Source: Lachnospiraceae bacterium (GTDB lineage Bacteria; Bacillota; Clostridia; Lachnospirales; Lachnospiraceae). Taken from it: a stretch of 49,077 nt of DNA. The notes under the pieces were generated by a model. That model was not told the origin of the DNA and ran no database searches. It was given only the letters and a program-made list of their open reading frames with translations. Numbering within the stretch: position 1 is the stretch's first letter; each line of letters starts with the position of its first letter. The stretch covers positions 1 to 49,077 of the forward strand of contig JAEELW010000074.1 of assembly GCA_016282915.1 (NCBI GenBank), written 5' to 3'. The translations under genes and the position numbers were made by a program. Shown here in pieces: positions 1-11,200 of this stretch.

Positions 1-32
1 ACATAATCAGCTAAAAGTGTTATAATGTCCAT
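1..32 (-). CDS. 5' end of a gene cut by the window edge, product unknown
   Basis: Only ten complete codons are visible (reading MDIITLLADY) before the window ends, so no family can be named. The start is supported by an AAAGGAGG ribosome binding site upstream, although the spacing of about 12 nt is long. An extended -10 promoter lies further upstream on the same strand. The short hydrophobic start would fit a small membrane protein, but that is a guess. Confidence 0.35.
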   Translation of the reverse strand, partial: MDIITLLADY

Positions 33-99
33 GAGTATTGGTTTCCTCCTTTGTTTTTCTTTGGTCAGAAAACATTATACCAAGGATTCCAATACTCAT
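31..99. repeat. 11-bp perfect inverted repeat around a leader/promoter
   Basis: ATGAGTATTGG at 31-41 is the exact reverse complement of CCAATACTCAT at 89-99, with 47 nt between. One arm overlaps the start codon of the truncated minus-strand gene and the other lies just upstream of its -10 box. Transcribed, it could sequester the start codon; as DNA it could be an operator pair. It might also be the end of a mobile element, but no transposase is visible. Confidence 0.5.
74..82 (-). promoter_or_regulatory. Extended -10 promoter for the truncated edge gene
   Basis: On the minus strand the sequence TGGTATAAT is a perfect -10 hexamer with the TGn extension. No convincing -35 is seen 16-18 nt upstream, which is tolerated by extended -10 promoters. 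It lies inside the inverted repeat, so access may be regulated. Confidence 0.45.
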
Positions 100-187
100 T
101 CTTTTTATTTTCTTATCAACTGTCTATTTCTTTACTCCAATCGGGGAAATGCCGCTTATCCGCTTATTCTGTCCGTGCCTTCCGAAA

Positions 188-3100
188 CTACGGCGTCACG
201 GTGACTTTGATCATGATCTTTTTTCCGTTCACTTTTGCGGTGATCGTCGTTTTTCCGGCATTCACCGCATGAATCACGCCGTATTCATCCGCAAAGGCCA
301 CGGTTGCTTTACTGCTGGTAAACAACAGCTTCTGCTGTCCGGCATAGCCGTCCTCCGAAAGTATCTTTATCCGGAAATCCCCGCCCGCGGCCTGCTTTAA
401 TGTCAGTGCATAGCTGTATTGATCGGAACGTTTTACGCGAGCCAGCGTGTCATCCTCTTCCAACGCCCAGTTTTCCGCATGTACCAGGGTACGGAATTCG
501 AAGCCTTCATAGCTGCAGCTGATCACTGCCACCCCGGTTTCTGCAGCCGTTACAACACCTTTATCGCTTACCGATACCACGGAAGGGGCATTGCTGACAA
601 AGTCCGCCTTCGCGTTCTTTACTCCGTAAAATCTGAGCGTACTCTTCTTCCCGACATTCAGGAACAGCTGCCGCTCCTGCGGCTCCGGCACACTGACATT
701 CATCGAAAACCTTCTGCCGCTTTCATCCGTAAAAGCGATCGTACAAGTGCCGCTGCCGACTGCTGTCAGCTTTCCGCTGCTTTCGATGCGCAGCACGTCA
801 TTTTCGTATGTCGTCTTCTTTCCTTTGGTCACGGAGCGCAGCGGCTGATCGGAAGTCCACTCCCTGTTCTTAAAACTCACGCCCTGCAGTTTCAGCGTAC
901 ATTTCTGGAGCGGCTGTAAGGTGATGTCGGACAGTTTTACATCACTTCCGGCAGACTCCTGCGTAAGTACCGGCTTTGTCGTATCCGCTACCGTGACCTT
1001 GCATTTATAAGCCTTTCCATTCACATAAGCCGTGATCGTGGCACTGCCCTTTGAGAGCGCCGCCACGCGTCCCCCGCTTACCATAGCCACGGAAGGCGCA
1101 CTGCTGTGCCAGGCCGCCGGGTATATCTGCGTCAGCTCTCTGCTGCCGCAGAAGAGGCGGAGATCCAGATCTTCCTCATCTCCCGGAAGCATCCGGAGAC
1201 TTTTTCTGCTCAAAACAGGTTCTGCCACATATACTCTGATATCCCGCGTTTCTCCATCCGCCGCTTTTGTGATCGTCAGGGAAGCTTCGCCTGCTTTCTT
1301 TGCCTTGAGCACGCCTTTCTTTGAAAGAGCGACAAAAGAAGTCCCCTCCGTGAGCATGCAGCTGCCTTCCTTTGACAGATCCACGCTCTGTCCTTTTACC
1401 AAATAGAGTTCATTATCGATCAGAAACGCGGTCGGATCCAGTGCGGATCGTTTCTCTTTCGCATCCTCTTCAAAGGAGGCATCCAGACGCAGATCATGCA
1501 TGACGGGCATCAGCGGATCCCAGAGTTCACCCGCTTCCCTGTCATACCAGCCGAGTGAGGCTTCGGCTTTGGGAATCTCCTTTACACAGTCGCCCTGATT
1601 GACCGAAACATTCCCGACCAGCTCATCATGGGCATAAAAATCCACACGGCAGATCACCGCATCCACTTTCACCGCGCACTGCGCCGTAAGCGTTCCGCTT
1701 TTTACAAGGATCGTCGTTTCACCGTTTCCGCAGGCCGTGATCCGGCCTTCCTCATCAACGGAAGCCACGCCGGGATCCAGGCTCTCAAAGTGAAGCTCCG
1801 CGTCCCCGTCCGTATCTCCGCGATGGTCTCTTACGGTCGCCGTAAGTTTCCGGCATCGTCCGATCCGGATAAAACGCATACTTTCCGCGGAAAGCGTGAT
1901 ACCCGCCTTATCGACCACCGGATAGTGGAATTCCGCGACCGGGCTGTCCTTATAATACGCAGCACTGGCAAAGGCCTTTATCACCTTTTCCTCACCCAGA
2001 TCTTCTTCTCCGATGATGATGGGGCTGCTGTATATGGCAGATGCAGCAGTCGGCTCGATGCCGTCCGTGGTATACCGTATCTCTGCACCTTCCTTGTCCG
2101 TGAACAGCCGGATACTGTCGGCGTACAGCAGTTCCGTTTTGTCCGCGGGATCGGCCGTCGGCGGGGAAAGCATCAATAATTCAACGTTTACGGAACATTT
2201 TTCCATAAACTCACCACAACTGACGGATATATAAGTATTTCCGTCATATACCGCCGTGACAAGCCCTTCGGCGCTTACCGCCGCTACATTTTCATCCTCA
2301 CTGGCGAAGATGAGCACAGCAGAAGTGTCTTCTTTCCCGTCTTCGCCGATCAGCATGCCCTCCAGCTGCGCTTCCGGCTGCGTGGACCGCAATTGAAGCG
2401 TTTCCGCCGAAAGGACGATACCCGCATGATCCGAGAATGCCACCTTTACCCTGCATACAGCGGAAACATCCTCGCAGCTGACAACGACCTGCGCAAATCC
2501 GGCGTTCACCGGTACGATCTTCCCATCTTCATCTACTGTCACAACATTCTCGTTTGTGCTGGCAAAGCTCAGTTCCGGCTCATCGATGATCTCACCTTCC
2601 TTATCCTTTACCACAGCCGTAAGCTTTACGCTCTGCCCCGCTTCCGTGAATTTCAATTCGTCCCGGTCCAGGCTGATCTCTGCCGGGATCTGTACCGTTT
2701 TTACGGTATAACTGCCCACATAGGCCTTATCCATGGCTTTATCCGGTCCGGTCACCACCCAGTAACGGATCACATTATCCTGCGTGGACAGCCCATAGAT
2801 ATATCCCTTCGCCTGCTCGTTCTCGCTTAAGCCATAAACCTTTCTCTGCTTTCCTTCCGTTGTCATGGAATATATGCTGTCGCATGTTGAATAAAAAAAG
2901 CGGTCTCCGACGGCCACGGCCTGGGCAAACTCCCCTTCCCACCATCCGTAGCCGCCGAAAACAGGCCAGGAACCGCCGTTAACGGCATAATCCGTGCTCC
3001 GGCCGGTACTGAAATCGTAGATCTTTCCCGTCTCCCCGCTGACCGTCAGGGTAAGACGTCCGACCCTGGGCAGGGCCGAGGTGATATCACTCCAGAAATA

Positions 3101-4081
3101 ACTGTCATACAGGCTGCTGCCGGGAATGTTCGCATCAAGATCTGCTCCGTCTTCCGCACCGATCCAATCCGATGAACTGTGCCTGGTAGCACGCATGCCG
3201 GCTGCACTTCTCAGGAAATTTGTATGTCCGCAGTAGGGGCCGTAGCGTCCGAGCGGATCATCCCAGGTACAGTCGATATAAAACCATTTTCCGTCCATTT
3301 TCAGCACATTCCAGGCATGATTGATCCCGTTGCTGGTGACCACCTGTCCGTCCACGCCGATCCTTTGCAGCAGATACTCAAAGCCTTCCGCATAACCCTG
3401 ACATACGGATTCCCCCTCCACCAGCGAATTATAGGCATTATACTTGCTGTAAGGTTTTGATCTCTGATAATCACAGTGTGTGACAAGATAATCATGGAGA
3501 TACAGCACTTTCTCCAGCTTCGACCAGGATGCATCCACGCCTTTGAGAATGGAATCCACCTTATTATAAAACTTTTTCACATGCGACTGGTTGTACTCGG
3601 AAGAATAAGTCGGGCGGTACCTGCCGACACAGTCTCCCACCGGTGACAGTGAAACTCTGCCCTCCACATAAAACAGATCCGGGTGCCTGTTCAGAACACG
3701 GAAATAATAGTCTCCCGCCCCCTGCCGCGGAATCCCGTAAGCCGAAACATCGATCTCCGGCTGGAAATTCCGGAGCGCATCAACAATGGCCTCCTCGGCG
3801 GATCCGAGATCCACATCTCCGATACGGTCGGCTTCTGCCATATCCTCCGCTTCCGGAAACCCTCCCATACGGACAAGCTTGTCCGTATAATCCAGTTCAA
3901 ACCACTCCTCTTCGCCTTCCCCGGCAGCCGTCTCTTCCTGCAACGGCTCCCCGCTCCGGTCCTGATCCTCTTCTCCGGCGTTTATTTCCTGCTCCGTTCC
4001 CGCGGCACAGACCGGCAGCAGCTCGCCTGCCGCCAGCACCAGAGAAAGAATTCCCGTAAGGATCCTGTTTCTGATCTTCAT
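188..4081 (-). CDS. Secreted transglutaminase-domain protein with Ig-like (Big2) repeats
   Basis: A 1297-residue exported protein. The signal peptide (residues 1-27, KIRNR then a hydrophobic core ending near VCAAG) is followed by an acidic linker and a transglutaminase-like core at about 165-290. The catalytic triad is visible as Cys227 (GESVCQGY), His255 (INHAWNV) and Asp270 (FYIDCTWDDP). After it come several Big2-type Ig folds, one chitobiase C-terminal-like repeat (YTTDG motif) and a roughly 400-residue C-terminal module shared with the two genes upstream. No LPXTG signal or C-terminal membrane anchor is present. It is the last gene of a three-gene operon, 27 nt after its neighbour, with a GGGGG ribosome binding site. 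Family knowledge suggests a crosslinking or protease-like enzyme at the cell surface; the substrate is unknown. Confidence 0.85.
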   Translation of the reverse strand: MKIRNRILTGILSLVLAAGELLPVCAAGTEQEINAGEEDQDRSGEPLQEETAAGEGEEEWFELDYTDKLVRMGGFPEAEDMAEADRIGDVDLGSAEEAIVDALRNFQPEIDVSAYGIPRQGAGDYYFRVLNRHPDLFYVEGRVSLSPVGDCVGRYRPTYSSEYNQSHVKKFYNKVDSILKGVDASWSKLEKVLYLHDYLVTHCDYQRSKPYSKYNAYNSLVEGESVCQGYAEGFEYLLQRIGVDGQVVTSNGINHAWNVLKMDGKWFYIDCTWDDPLGRYGPYCGHTNFLRSAAGMRATRHSSSDWIGAEDGADLDANIPGSSLYDSYFWSDITSALPRVGRLTLTVSGETGKIYDFSTGRSTDYAVNGGSWPVFGGYGWWEGEFAQAVAVGDRFFYSTCDSIYSMTTEGKQRKVYGLSENEQAKGYIYGLSTQDNVIRYWVVTGPDKAMDKAYVGSYTVKTVQIPAEISLDRDELKFTEAGQSVKLTAVVKDKEGEIIDEPELSFASTNENVVTVDEDGKIVPVNAGFAQVVVSCEDVSAVCRVKVAFSDHAGIVLSAETLQLRSTQPEAQLEGMLIGEDGKEDTSAVLIFASEDENVAAVSAEGLVTAVYDGNTYISVSCGEFMEKCSVNVELLMLSPPTADPADKTELLYADSIRLFTDKEGAEIRYTTDGIEPTAASAIYSSPIIIGEEDLGEEKVIKAFASAAYYKDSPVAEFHYPVVDKAGITLSAESMRFIRIGRCRKLTATVRDHRGDTDGDAELHFESLDPGVASVDEEGRITACGNGETTILVKSGTLTAQCAVKVDAVICRVDFYAHDELVGNVSVNQGDCVKEIPKAEASLGWYDREAGELWDPLMPVMHDLRLDASFEEDAKEKRSALDPTAFLIDNELYLVKGQSVDLSKEGSCMLTEGTSFVALSKKGVLKAKKAGEASLTITKAADGETRDIRVYVAEPVLSRKSLRMLPGDEEDLDLRLFCGSRELTQIYPAAWHSSAPSVAMVSGGRVAALSKGSATITAYVNGKAYKCKVTVADTTKPVLTQESAGSDVKLSDITLQPLQKCTLKLQGVSFKNREWTSDQPLRSVTKGKKTTYENDVLRIESSGKLTAVGSGTCTIAFTDESGRRFSMNVSVPEPQERQLFLNVGKKSTLRFYGVKNAKADFVSNAPSVVSVSDKGVVTAAETGVAVISCSYEGFEFRTLVHAENWALEEDDTLARVKRSDQYSYALTLKQAAGGDFRIKILSEDGYAGQQKLLFTSSKATVAFADEYGVIHAVNAGKTTITAKVNGKKIMIKVTVTP

Positions 4082-4108
4082 TCCGATACCCCCGTCCCTG
4101 CCTTTTCG

Positions 4109-7100
4109 TTACGGCGTCACGGTGACTTTGATCGTGATCTTCTTTCCGTTCACTTTAGCCGTGATCAGCGCATTTCCGCTTTTCCTCGCTTCGACCCGCC
4201 CGTTCTCGTCCACGAACGCGATCTCGTTTTTATTGCTCGCAAACAGCACGGACTGGTATACACCATAGTAATCGTCGCCCATGCGGAAGCGGAGACTGTA
4301 CGGCTCGCTTCCCTTCCTGATCCGCAGCTGGTAATGGTACTGGTCTCCGTCCTGATATAAACCGTCTCCGGTTTCCAGTGCCGCATATTCCGTATACACA
4401 TGGGTGATGAAGGTAAAATTCCCATAGGTACAGCTGACGGTCGTCTCCCCTGCCTTGAACGCCTTTACCGTTCCCTTTGAATCGACCTTTGCCACATTCT
4501 GGTACTCACTCCTGAAGACCGCCGTCGAATTTTTAACGCCATAGAACTTCAGCTTGCGGCTTTTCCCACTGTTCAGGTACAAAACCCGCTCCACAGGCTC
4601 CGCAACGTTCAGCGGCAGACGGTATTCGGTATCATACTCATCCTTAAAACAGACAACACAGCTGCCGCTGCCGATGGCTGTGATCTTTCCTTTCTCATCG
4701 ATCCTTACCGTCCTGCTCTCATAAACATTCTTCTTCCCGTCATACTTAAGCTTCAGCTTTCCGTCTTCCGAATACCATGTCCGGTTTTTAAAGCTGAGCC
4801 CTTTCAATTTAAGCGTATAGCTCTGCAGCGGCTGCAGCGTGACCGCCGAAAGCGTTACCGCCTCCTCTCTGCTCTCTACAGACAGTGCCGGCTTCTCCGT
4901 ATCCGCAACCTTTACCTTGCATTTATAGGCCTTCCCGTTCACATAGGCTGTGATCGTGGCGCTGCCTTTTGAAAGGGCGCGGATCTCTCCGTCGGGAGTG
5001 ACGCTTGCTACTGCAGGTGCACTGCTAACCCAGTATACCGGGTATTGTGCCGACAGTTCCGCGCCGTAACAGCTGCGTGATACATACAGCGTTTCCGTCT
5101 CTCCCGGGACAAGCTTTACAAGTGTCTGACTGAGAGCCGGTTCGACCACAATGATGTCATAACGCCCCTGACCGACTCTGAGCACCGCCTTCCCTTCTTT
5201 TTTCGCTGTGACGATCCCGTTCTTCGCGAGCGCTATCGCCCCGCTCATATCAAAGATCACAGGTATTCCTTCCCCGGTCACATCCAGCTTCTGCCCCTTC
5301 ACAAGATAGAACGCCTGATCTTCCGTTACATGCGGTACCGGATCCATAGGGGACGGACCGGACTCCGGTCCGGGCTTCGGGATTTCTTTTACCGTATAGC
5401 TGAAACTCTGCTCCTCACTGGCTTCATAGCCTTCTGCAAGCGCGATCGCACGGATCGTCAGCGTCATCCCTGCCATATCCGCCGTCACGGCAATGGGTTT
5501 CCCGTACAGCGCCGATGCCTCACCCGCTTCCGTACCGTCGGTGGTATAGAAGATCTTAGCCCCCTCCGTCTCGCAGCTTAAGGAGATCGTATCCCCAACG
5601 GAAAGCTTTGTGCCGGATGCGGGATCTGCCGTGGGTGCCGCCGTCTGCGCCAGGGGAACATCCTCAACTACCGTATAAACGAATTCTTCCACACTGCTTG
5701 CCGCATATCCTTCTGCCACAGTCATGGCTTTGACGGTAAATACCGTTCCGGGAGCACTCTCCGGTACAACGATCTTATCCTTATATAACAGCGAGCTCTC
5801 GTCCGGATCAGACCCATCCGTTGTATAATAGATCTTTGCCTTACTCATTGCGCAGCTCAGCCGGATCGTATCGCCGACAGCCACCTTACTCCCGCTTTCC
5901 GGATCCGCAATCGGTGCCTCCGTCCTCACGCCCGTCAGCGCTACCGCAACAGAGCAGGATGCATAAGCATTACCACAGCTCACCAGGATGCTGGTAGCAC
6001 CGGTCGCAACGGGTCGGACATTTCCATCCTCATCCACCGTGGCAACCCCGCTGTCCCGGCTTTCAAAGTTAAGCTGCGGATCCGTGATCACCCTGTTGTT
6101 CGTATCCGTTACCGTAGCGGTCAGCTTCTCTGACTGATCAGCTGCGGTAAAGCTCAGGGCAGTTTTGTCCAGTACAATGATCGCAGGGATCCGTTCCTCC
6201 TTAGCGCGCACTGTCACCTGGCACTTTGCCGTATGACTGCCGTACGTTGCCGTGATCGTGGCCTTACCGCTTTTCACCGCCTCTACGGTCGCCTGCTGAC
6301 CGATAACGGTCACGACCGCCACAGTACTGTCACTGCTTTCAAAAGACACCTCCGCACTGCTGTCAATATTTCCGTCACGGTCTTTTACCGTAGCCGTGAT
6401 CGAGCCACTCATTCCGATCTCCAGCGAAAGCGAAGCGGGATTCAGTTTCAGGCTGCTCCTGTCACCGCTGCCGGAAACATTGGTAGTATAAGCTCCCAGA
6501 ACAAAATTGTATTTTCCGGTAGAATGGCTGTCTGTCCAGCTTCTGGCATTCGATGAATAAAAACTCTGTCCGCTCTGTGCTCCCGGAGATACACTGAAAC
6601 CGTTGGTCATGTATGTAGCCCCTTCAACGGTAGCTGAATAACCGTCCGTTCGTTTCAGAACTACAGCATAGTATTCCCCCTCTTCCAGAGGAACAGCTTC
6701 CTTCAGTTCCACCGTATAGTAACCGTTGAAATAGATCGTTCCTCCTGTAACAGAGGCTTCGTGAAGCGTTCCCGTGGACGGATCCCCTCCTGGCGCCAGG
6801 TCAGTATAGACCTGCAGTTCATAATCCGTCCCGGAAGACGAGACTGCTTTTATCGAAAAACCAACAGCTTCCAGCAGTTCGGAACCGCCCTCGTTTCCCT
6901 GTGCCCGATAAACGTTTGCGCTGTAACAGTTTGCGCCCTCGCCGTAACCGAATGCATTCTCTCCGTGAGGCTCCGAGTCATAAAAATAGTGATTGTCATA
7001 GCTTTCGGTATCTGCCTCAAAGACCCATGCGATATCACTGAGACTCGTATCGTCATAAGATAACCAGAAATAACAATAAGAACTCAGCGTATCCATCTCT

Positions 7101-8194
7101 CCAAGAAAATTCCAGCTGTTGCGTATCAGCCAGGCACCGTTCCGGGAAGCCTGGCCGCCAAAGGCAGCCGCCGGGAAATCATCATCCCAGCCCACGATGC
7201 ATACAGCATGGTTGGTCTTGGTCCGGTCCGTACAGATGTAGGAGTTGTGCTCACTGTTATAGTACACATCATCCCAAAATAGAGATACACCAACGATACC
7301 GTTGCTGATCACGGCCTGCTTCAGCTGCTCCACATCCTCCGTGCTGATCTCGTAGGAACAGGTCAGATATGCGCTGTCCAGGCGCTCTGTTGAAGCAGCA
7401 GGAGTTGTCACGGAAACATCCTGATAAGATATATTGCCTTTATACTCCGGGTAAGGTGCGACACTTTCGTCCACGAAGCCCCTCCCCTGAGCCAGCGTCT
7501 GGGCTGCAAATCTCAGATTTCCTCCTCTGTAGAGTTTTTCATTGATCGAACTGTAATAAAATGAAACCTTATCCCCGGTATCCCCTGCAAGTGATGGCGT
7601 TCCCTGGGTATTGCAGAACCACGCCATATGCAGCTCACTGAAATCCACTGCCGTCCGGTCACTGAGCTTTCCGTGGGTTGCCAGATAGAATTCCCCAAGG
7701 CTCATTGCGGAATGTGCCCAGCAGGAACCGAAAGGATTCTGGTTCCTTGCGGGAGGGAAATACGTGTTGAAATAATCCGTGATCGATGCTTCTTTTGTAT
7801 AGGAATAAGGGAAGGCCCGGTCCGTGGCACTCGCCCGGTCTGCCTCTGCAGAATAGTAGTATTCCTCTTCGGCGTCGCCTTCCACAAGCGCACTCCGCAG
7901 TTCGCGGTAGCTCTTATCCGTATTGAGGATCGTGACTTCCTCATCTTCCGGAAGCTCGATATATCCCGGCACAAAAGCATAATCACCGGCAGCATCCGTT
8001 TCCTTCGAAAGGACTTCCTCCGCTCCCTCTTCATCCGCCGGCTCCGTATCTGTCCCGTCCCCGGCCTCTCCGGTCACAGCTGCTTCCTCCGCAGCATATT
8101 CCGTATCCGTCCCCTCCGCATATACCGGCAGCAGTTCTCCCATGACTACCGTAAAAGAAAGCAGTCCCGCAAGGATCCTGTTCCTGATCTTCAT
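4109..8194 (-). CDS. Secreted papain-like (C1) cysteine protease with lectin-like and Ig-like domains
   Basis: A 1361-residue exported protein whose signal peptide is nearly identical to that of the gene upstream. The C1 peptidase domain spans about 135-395, with oxyanion Gln152, nucleophile Cys158 (GSCWAHS), His329 (TNHAVCIVGWDDD) and Asn359 (LIRNSWN). A lectin-like domain follows at about 400-570, the same order as in Clostridioides difficile Cwp84. Then come Big2 folds, two chitobiase C-terminal-like repeats (YYTTDGSDP, FYTTDGTEA) and the C-terminal module ending in NGKKITIKVTVTP. It starts 19 nt after the upstream gene and has an AGAGG ribosome binding site. I infer a surface protease that processes cell-wall proteins. 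Cwp84 has cell-wall-binding repeats, which are absent here. Confidence 0.88.
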   Translation of the reverse strand: MKIRNRILAGLLSFTVVMGELLPVYAEGTDTEYAAEEAAVTGEAGDGTDTEPADEEGAEEVLSKETDAAGDYAFVPGYIELPEDEEVTILNTDKSYRELRSALVEGDAEEEYYYSAEADRASATDRAFPYSYTKEASITDYFNTYFPPARNQNPFGSCWAHSAMSLGEFYLATHGKLSDRTAVDFSELHMAWFCNTQGTPSLAGDTGDKVSFYYSSINEKLYRGGNLRFAAQTLAQGRGFVDESVAPYPEYKGNISYQDVSVTTPAASTERLDSAYLTCSYEISTEDVEQLKQAVISNGIVGVSLFWDDVYYNSEHNSYICTDRTKTNHAVCIVGWDDDFPAAAFGGQASRNGAWLIRNSWNFLGEMDTLSSYCYFWLSYDDTSLSDIAWVFEADTESYDNHYFYDSEPHGENAFGYGEGANCYSANVYRAQGNEGGSELLEAVGFSIKAVSSSGTDYELQVYTDLAPGGDPSTGTLHEASVTGGTIYFNGYYTVELKEAVPLEEGEYYAVVLKRTDGYSATVEGATYMTNGFSVSPGAQSGQSFYSSNARSWTDSHSTGKYNFVLGAYTTNVSGSGDRSSLKLNPASLSLEIGMSGSITATVKDRDGNIDSSAEVSFESSDSTVAVVTVIGQQATVEAVKSGKATITATYGSHTAKCQVTVRAKEERIPAIIVLDKTALSFTAADQSEKLTATVTDTNNRVITDPQLNFESRDSGVATVDEDGNVRPVATGATSILVSCGNAYASCSVAVALTGVRTEAPIADPESGSKVAVGDTIRLSCAMSKAKIYYTTDGSDPDESSLLYKDKIVVPESAPGTVFTVKAMTVAEGYAASSVEEFVYTVVEDVPLAQTAAPTADPASGTKLSVGDTISLSCETEGAKIFYTTDGTEAGEASALYGKPIAVTADMAGMTLTIRAIALAEGYEASEEQSFSYTVKEIPKPGPESGPSPMDPVPHVTEDQAFYLVKGQKLDVTGEGIPVIFDMSGAIALAKNGIVTAKKEGKAVLRVGQGRYDIIVVEPALSQTLVKLVPGETETLYVSRSCYGAELSAQYPVYWVSSAPAVASVTPDGEIRALSKGSATITAYVNGKAYKCKVKVADTEKPALSVESREEAVTLSAVTLQPLQSYTLKLKGLSFKNRTWYSEDGKLKLKYDGKKNVYESRTVRIDEKGKITAIGSGSCVVCFKDEYDTEYRLPLNVAEPVERVLYLNSGKSRKLKFYGVKNSTAVFRSEYQNVAKVDSKGTVKAFKAGETTVSCTYGNFTFITHVYTEYAALETGDGLYQDGDQYHYQLRIRKGSEPYSLRFRMGDDYYGVYQSVLFASNKNEIAFVDENGRVEARKSGNALITAKVNGKKITIKVTVTP

Positions 8195-8213
8195 AACGTA
8201 TACCTCTTCAAAT

Positions 8214-11200
8214 TCATTCCTGTGCCGCTTCCACTACAAGCCTGATCGTGATCTTTTTGCCGTTAAGCTTTGCACTGATCACGGCTTTTCCGCTTTTTCT
8301 CGCCTCGATCACACCGTATTCGTTTACAAATGCGATATTGTTCTTGTTGCTCTTAAAAAGTACGGGTTGGAACACACCGTAGCCCTCCCCCGTTTGGAAA
8401 CGAAGTCTCTGTGTGCTGCCGGCTTTCATCCGCAGGCTATAGCTGTTGCCTTTGCCCCTCTGAAGCCCACCTTCTTCCACAAGGATTGCATTCTCCACGT
8501 AGACGCAGGTGCGGAATTCCACGCCATTATAAGTACAGCGGATGACCGTCATTCCGGCGCTTACCCCGCTTACGCTTCCCTTATCATCAACCTTCGCCAC
8601 CGAAGTATCTTCGCTCACAAATTCTGCCGCTGCATTCTTCACTCCGTAAAACTTCAGCTTGCAGCTCTTTCCCGCATTTACGAAGAGCCGGCGTTCCTGG
8701 GGCTCGACCACATTCACGTACAGACTGTATTCCGTTTCATTCTCATCAAGGAACGCGAGCGTACAGCTTCCCACACCAAGGGCCGTGATCTTACCGTTAC
8801 CGTCGACCTTCACATAATCGTTTTCAAAAACCTTCTTTCCGTCACCACTCTGCTGCAGATCGCTGTCCTCGGAGTACCAGTCACGGTTTTTGAAACTGAT
8901 CCCTTTGATCCTGAGCGTATAGCTCTGGAAAGGCTGAAGCGTAAGCGCTGAAAGTACGACCGTATCCCATTCCTCATAGATATCTTCAACGGAAACATCC
9001 GCTTTCTTTGTATCCGCCACCTTCACCTTGCAGCTGTAGCTCTTTCCGTTGACGTAAGCCGTGATCGTTGTGCTGCCTTTTGCGATGGCATAGACTTCTC
9101 CGCCGTTCACACTGACGATCTCCGGAGCGCTGCTGTACCAATAGACCGGATAATGCTCCGATACATCCTCACCGCTGCACAGGCAGCGGACAGTCAGCTT
9201 TTGAGCGGCCCCGGGGATCAGGGACAGGCTCTTTACTGCCTGGCCGTTCAAAAGGAGTGCCGGTTCTATGACGCAGAAGCTGTACTTTACCGTTCCGTTG
9301 ACCTTAAGGGTCTCCGTTCCCGCTTTCTTCGCTGATACAACGCCCTTCTTCGACAGTTTGAGTGTTCCGTTATCCAGGCCCAGCTCGAGCGTTCCTTCCG
9401 CGCTCATATCGATGCTCTGGCCTTTTACCATATAGAAGCTGCTTTCCGTTATGGCCGGGAGCGGATCCAGTGCGGAGTGTCCGTTTTCCAGGTCCTCGTC
9501 AAAACAGGCATAAAGCTGCATGTCTCTCGTTACGGGAGCTGCGGGATCCCAGATCTCCCCGGCCGCCCCGTCATACCAGCAGACCAGGCCTTTCACTTCG
9601 GGGATATCTTCCGCATATTTTCCTCGTTCCACGCTGATGCTGGAAACAAGCTGTTCTTCCTGATAGAAGTCCAGGGTACAGAACACGGTTTCCTCCTCTG
9701 TCTGCGAGAGCATGACCGTAACTTTACACTCTGCGGAAAGCTTCCCGCTGCGCGCCGTTACCGTTGCGATCCCATTCGCCACCGCGCTCAGCACTCCGTC
9801 ATTACTGACCGTGACCACCCCCGTATTTCCGCTTTCAAAGCTTACTTCCGCATTATCATCCTCCTTCCCGTCCGGCCCGTATACCGTGGCCTTCAGACGG
9901 ATCGTTTTATCTTTGGACGTGATGCGTACACTTTCCCTGTCCAGGGTAAGCTTCGAAAGATCCGAAACAGTATATGTGAAACTTACTTCCGTGCTGTCTT
10001 CAAGCCCCTCACTGACTGCGAAGGCTTTGACCGTCAGCGCCTTTCCTGCCATTTCCTTTTCCACGACAATGGGGGCCTTATAAAGGGCCGATTGTTCCGT
10101 CGGCTTCGTACCGTCCGTTGTAAAATAGATCTTCGCGCCGGCCGTCGCACAGCTTAAGCCGATCTGATCCCCAACCTTCAGCGTACTTCCGCCTGCAGGC
10201 TCCGCTGTGGGCGCTGCCGTCTTTTCCTCCGGAAGCATCTCTTCCACACTGTAGCTAAAGCTCGCCACGCTGCTCGTCACATAAGCTTCTGCCACGGCAA
10301 TGGCTTTCAGCGTAAAGCTTTTGCCTGCTGCACTCTCCGGTACGACGATGGCACTCTGATAAAGAGTCGAACTTTCCGTCGGTGTACTGCCGTCCGTCGT
10401 ATAACGGATCTCCGCGCCTTCCGTCGTGCAGCTTAAACGTATCGTATCACCGGCCTTGAGGCTGCTGCCGTCCGCCGGATCTGCCGTGGGCACTGCTGCC
10501 ACTTTTTCTTCCGCCGCTGCGATCACATAAGTAAAGCTTACGGCCTCACTGTTCAGGAAGCCTTCCGCCATGGCAATGGCTTTCAGCGTAAAGCTTTTGC
10601 CTGCCGCACTCTCCGGCACAACGATGGCATTCTGATAACGTGTCGAGCTTTCCGTCGGCGTACTGCCGTCCGTCGTATAATAAATGCTTGCCCCTGCCGT
10701 CGCGCAGCTTAAGGTGACCGTATCTCCCACGGACAGGCTTGCTCCGCTTGCGGGAGATGCCACAGGTGTTGCCGTCTGCTCCTGCGGAGCAATTTCAGCA
10801 ACCGTATAATAGAAAGCTGCCACATTACTCACAAGATATCCTTCGGCTACAGCGATTGCTCTGACTGTGAATCTTTTTCCTGCCGCACTCTCCGGCACAA
10901 CAATGACATTTTCATAAAGCGCCGAATTTACCGTTGGCGTGCTGCCGTCCGTCGTATAATAAATGCTTGCCCCTGCCGTCGCGCAGCTTAAGGTGACCGT
11001 ATCTCCCACGGACAGGCTTGTCCCGGTTGCTGGAGATGCCACAGGTGTTGCCGTCTTTTCCTGCGGAGCAGCCTCTGCCACCTTCACGCTGCCGGTATAG
11101 ACCACTTCCGTATCCGGCGAAGTTCTCAGACTGTACACCACGCTCGATTCATCCTCGCTAACGCTCAGTCCGTAGATATAACCTTTCCCGCTCTCCGTGC

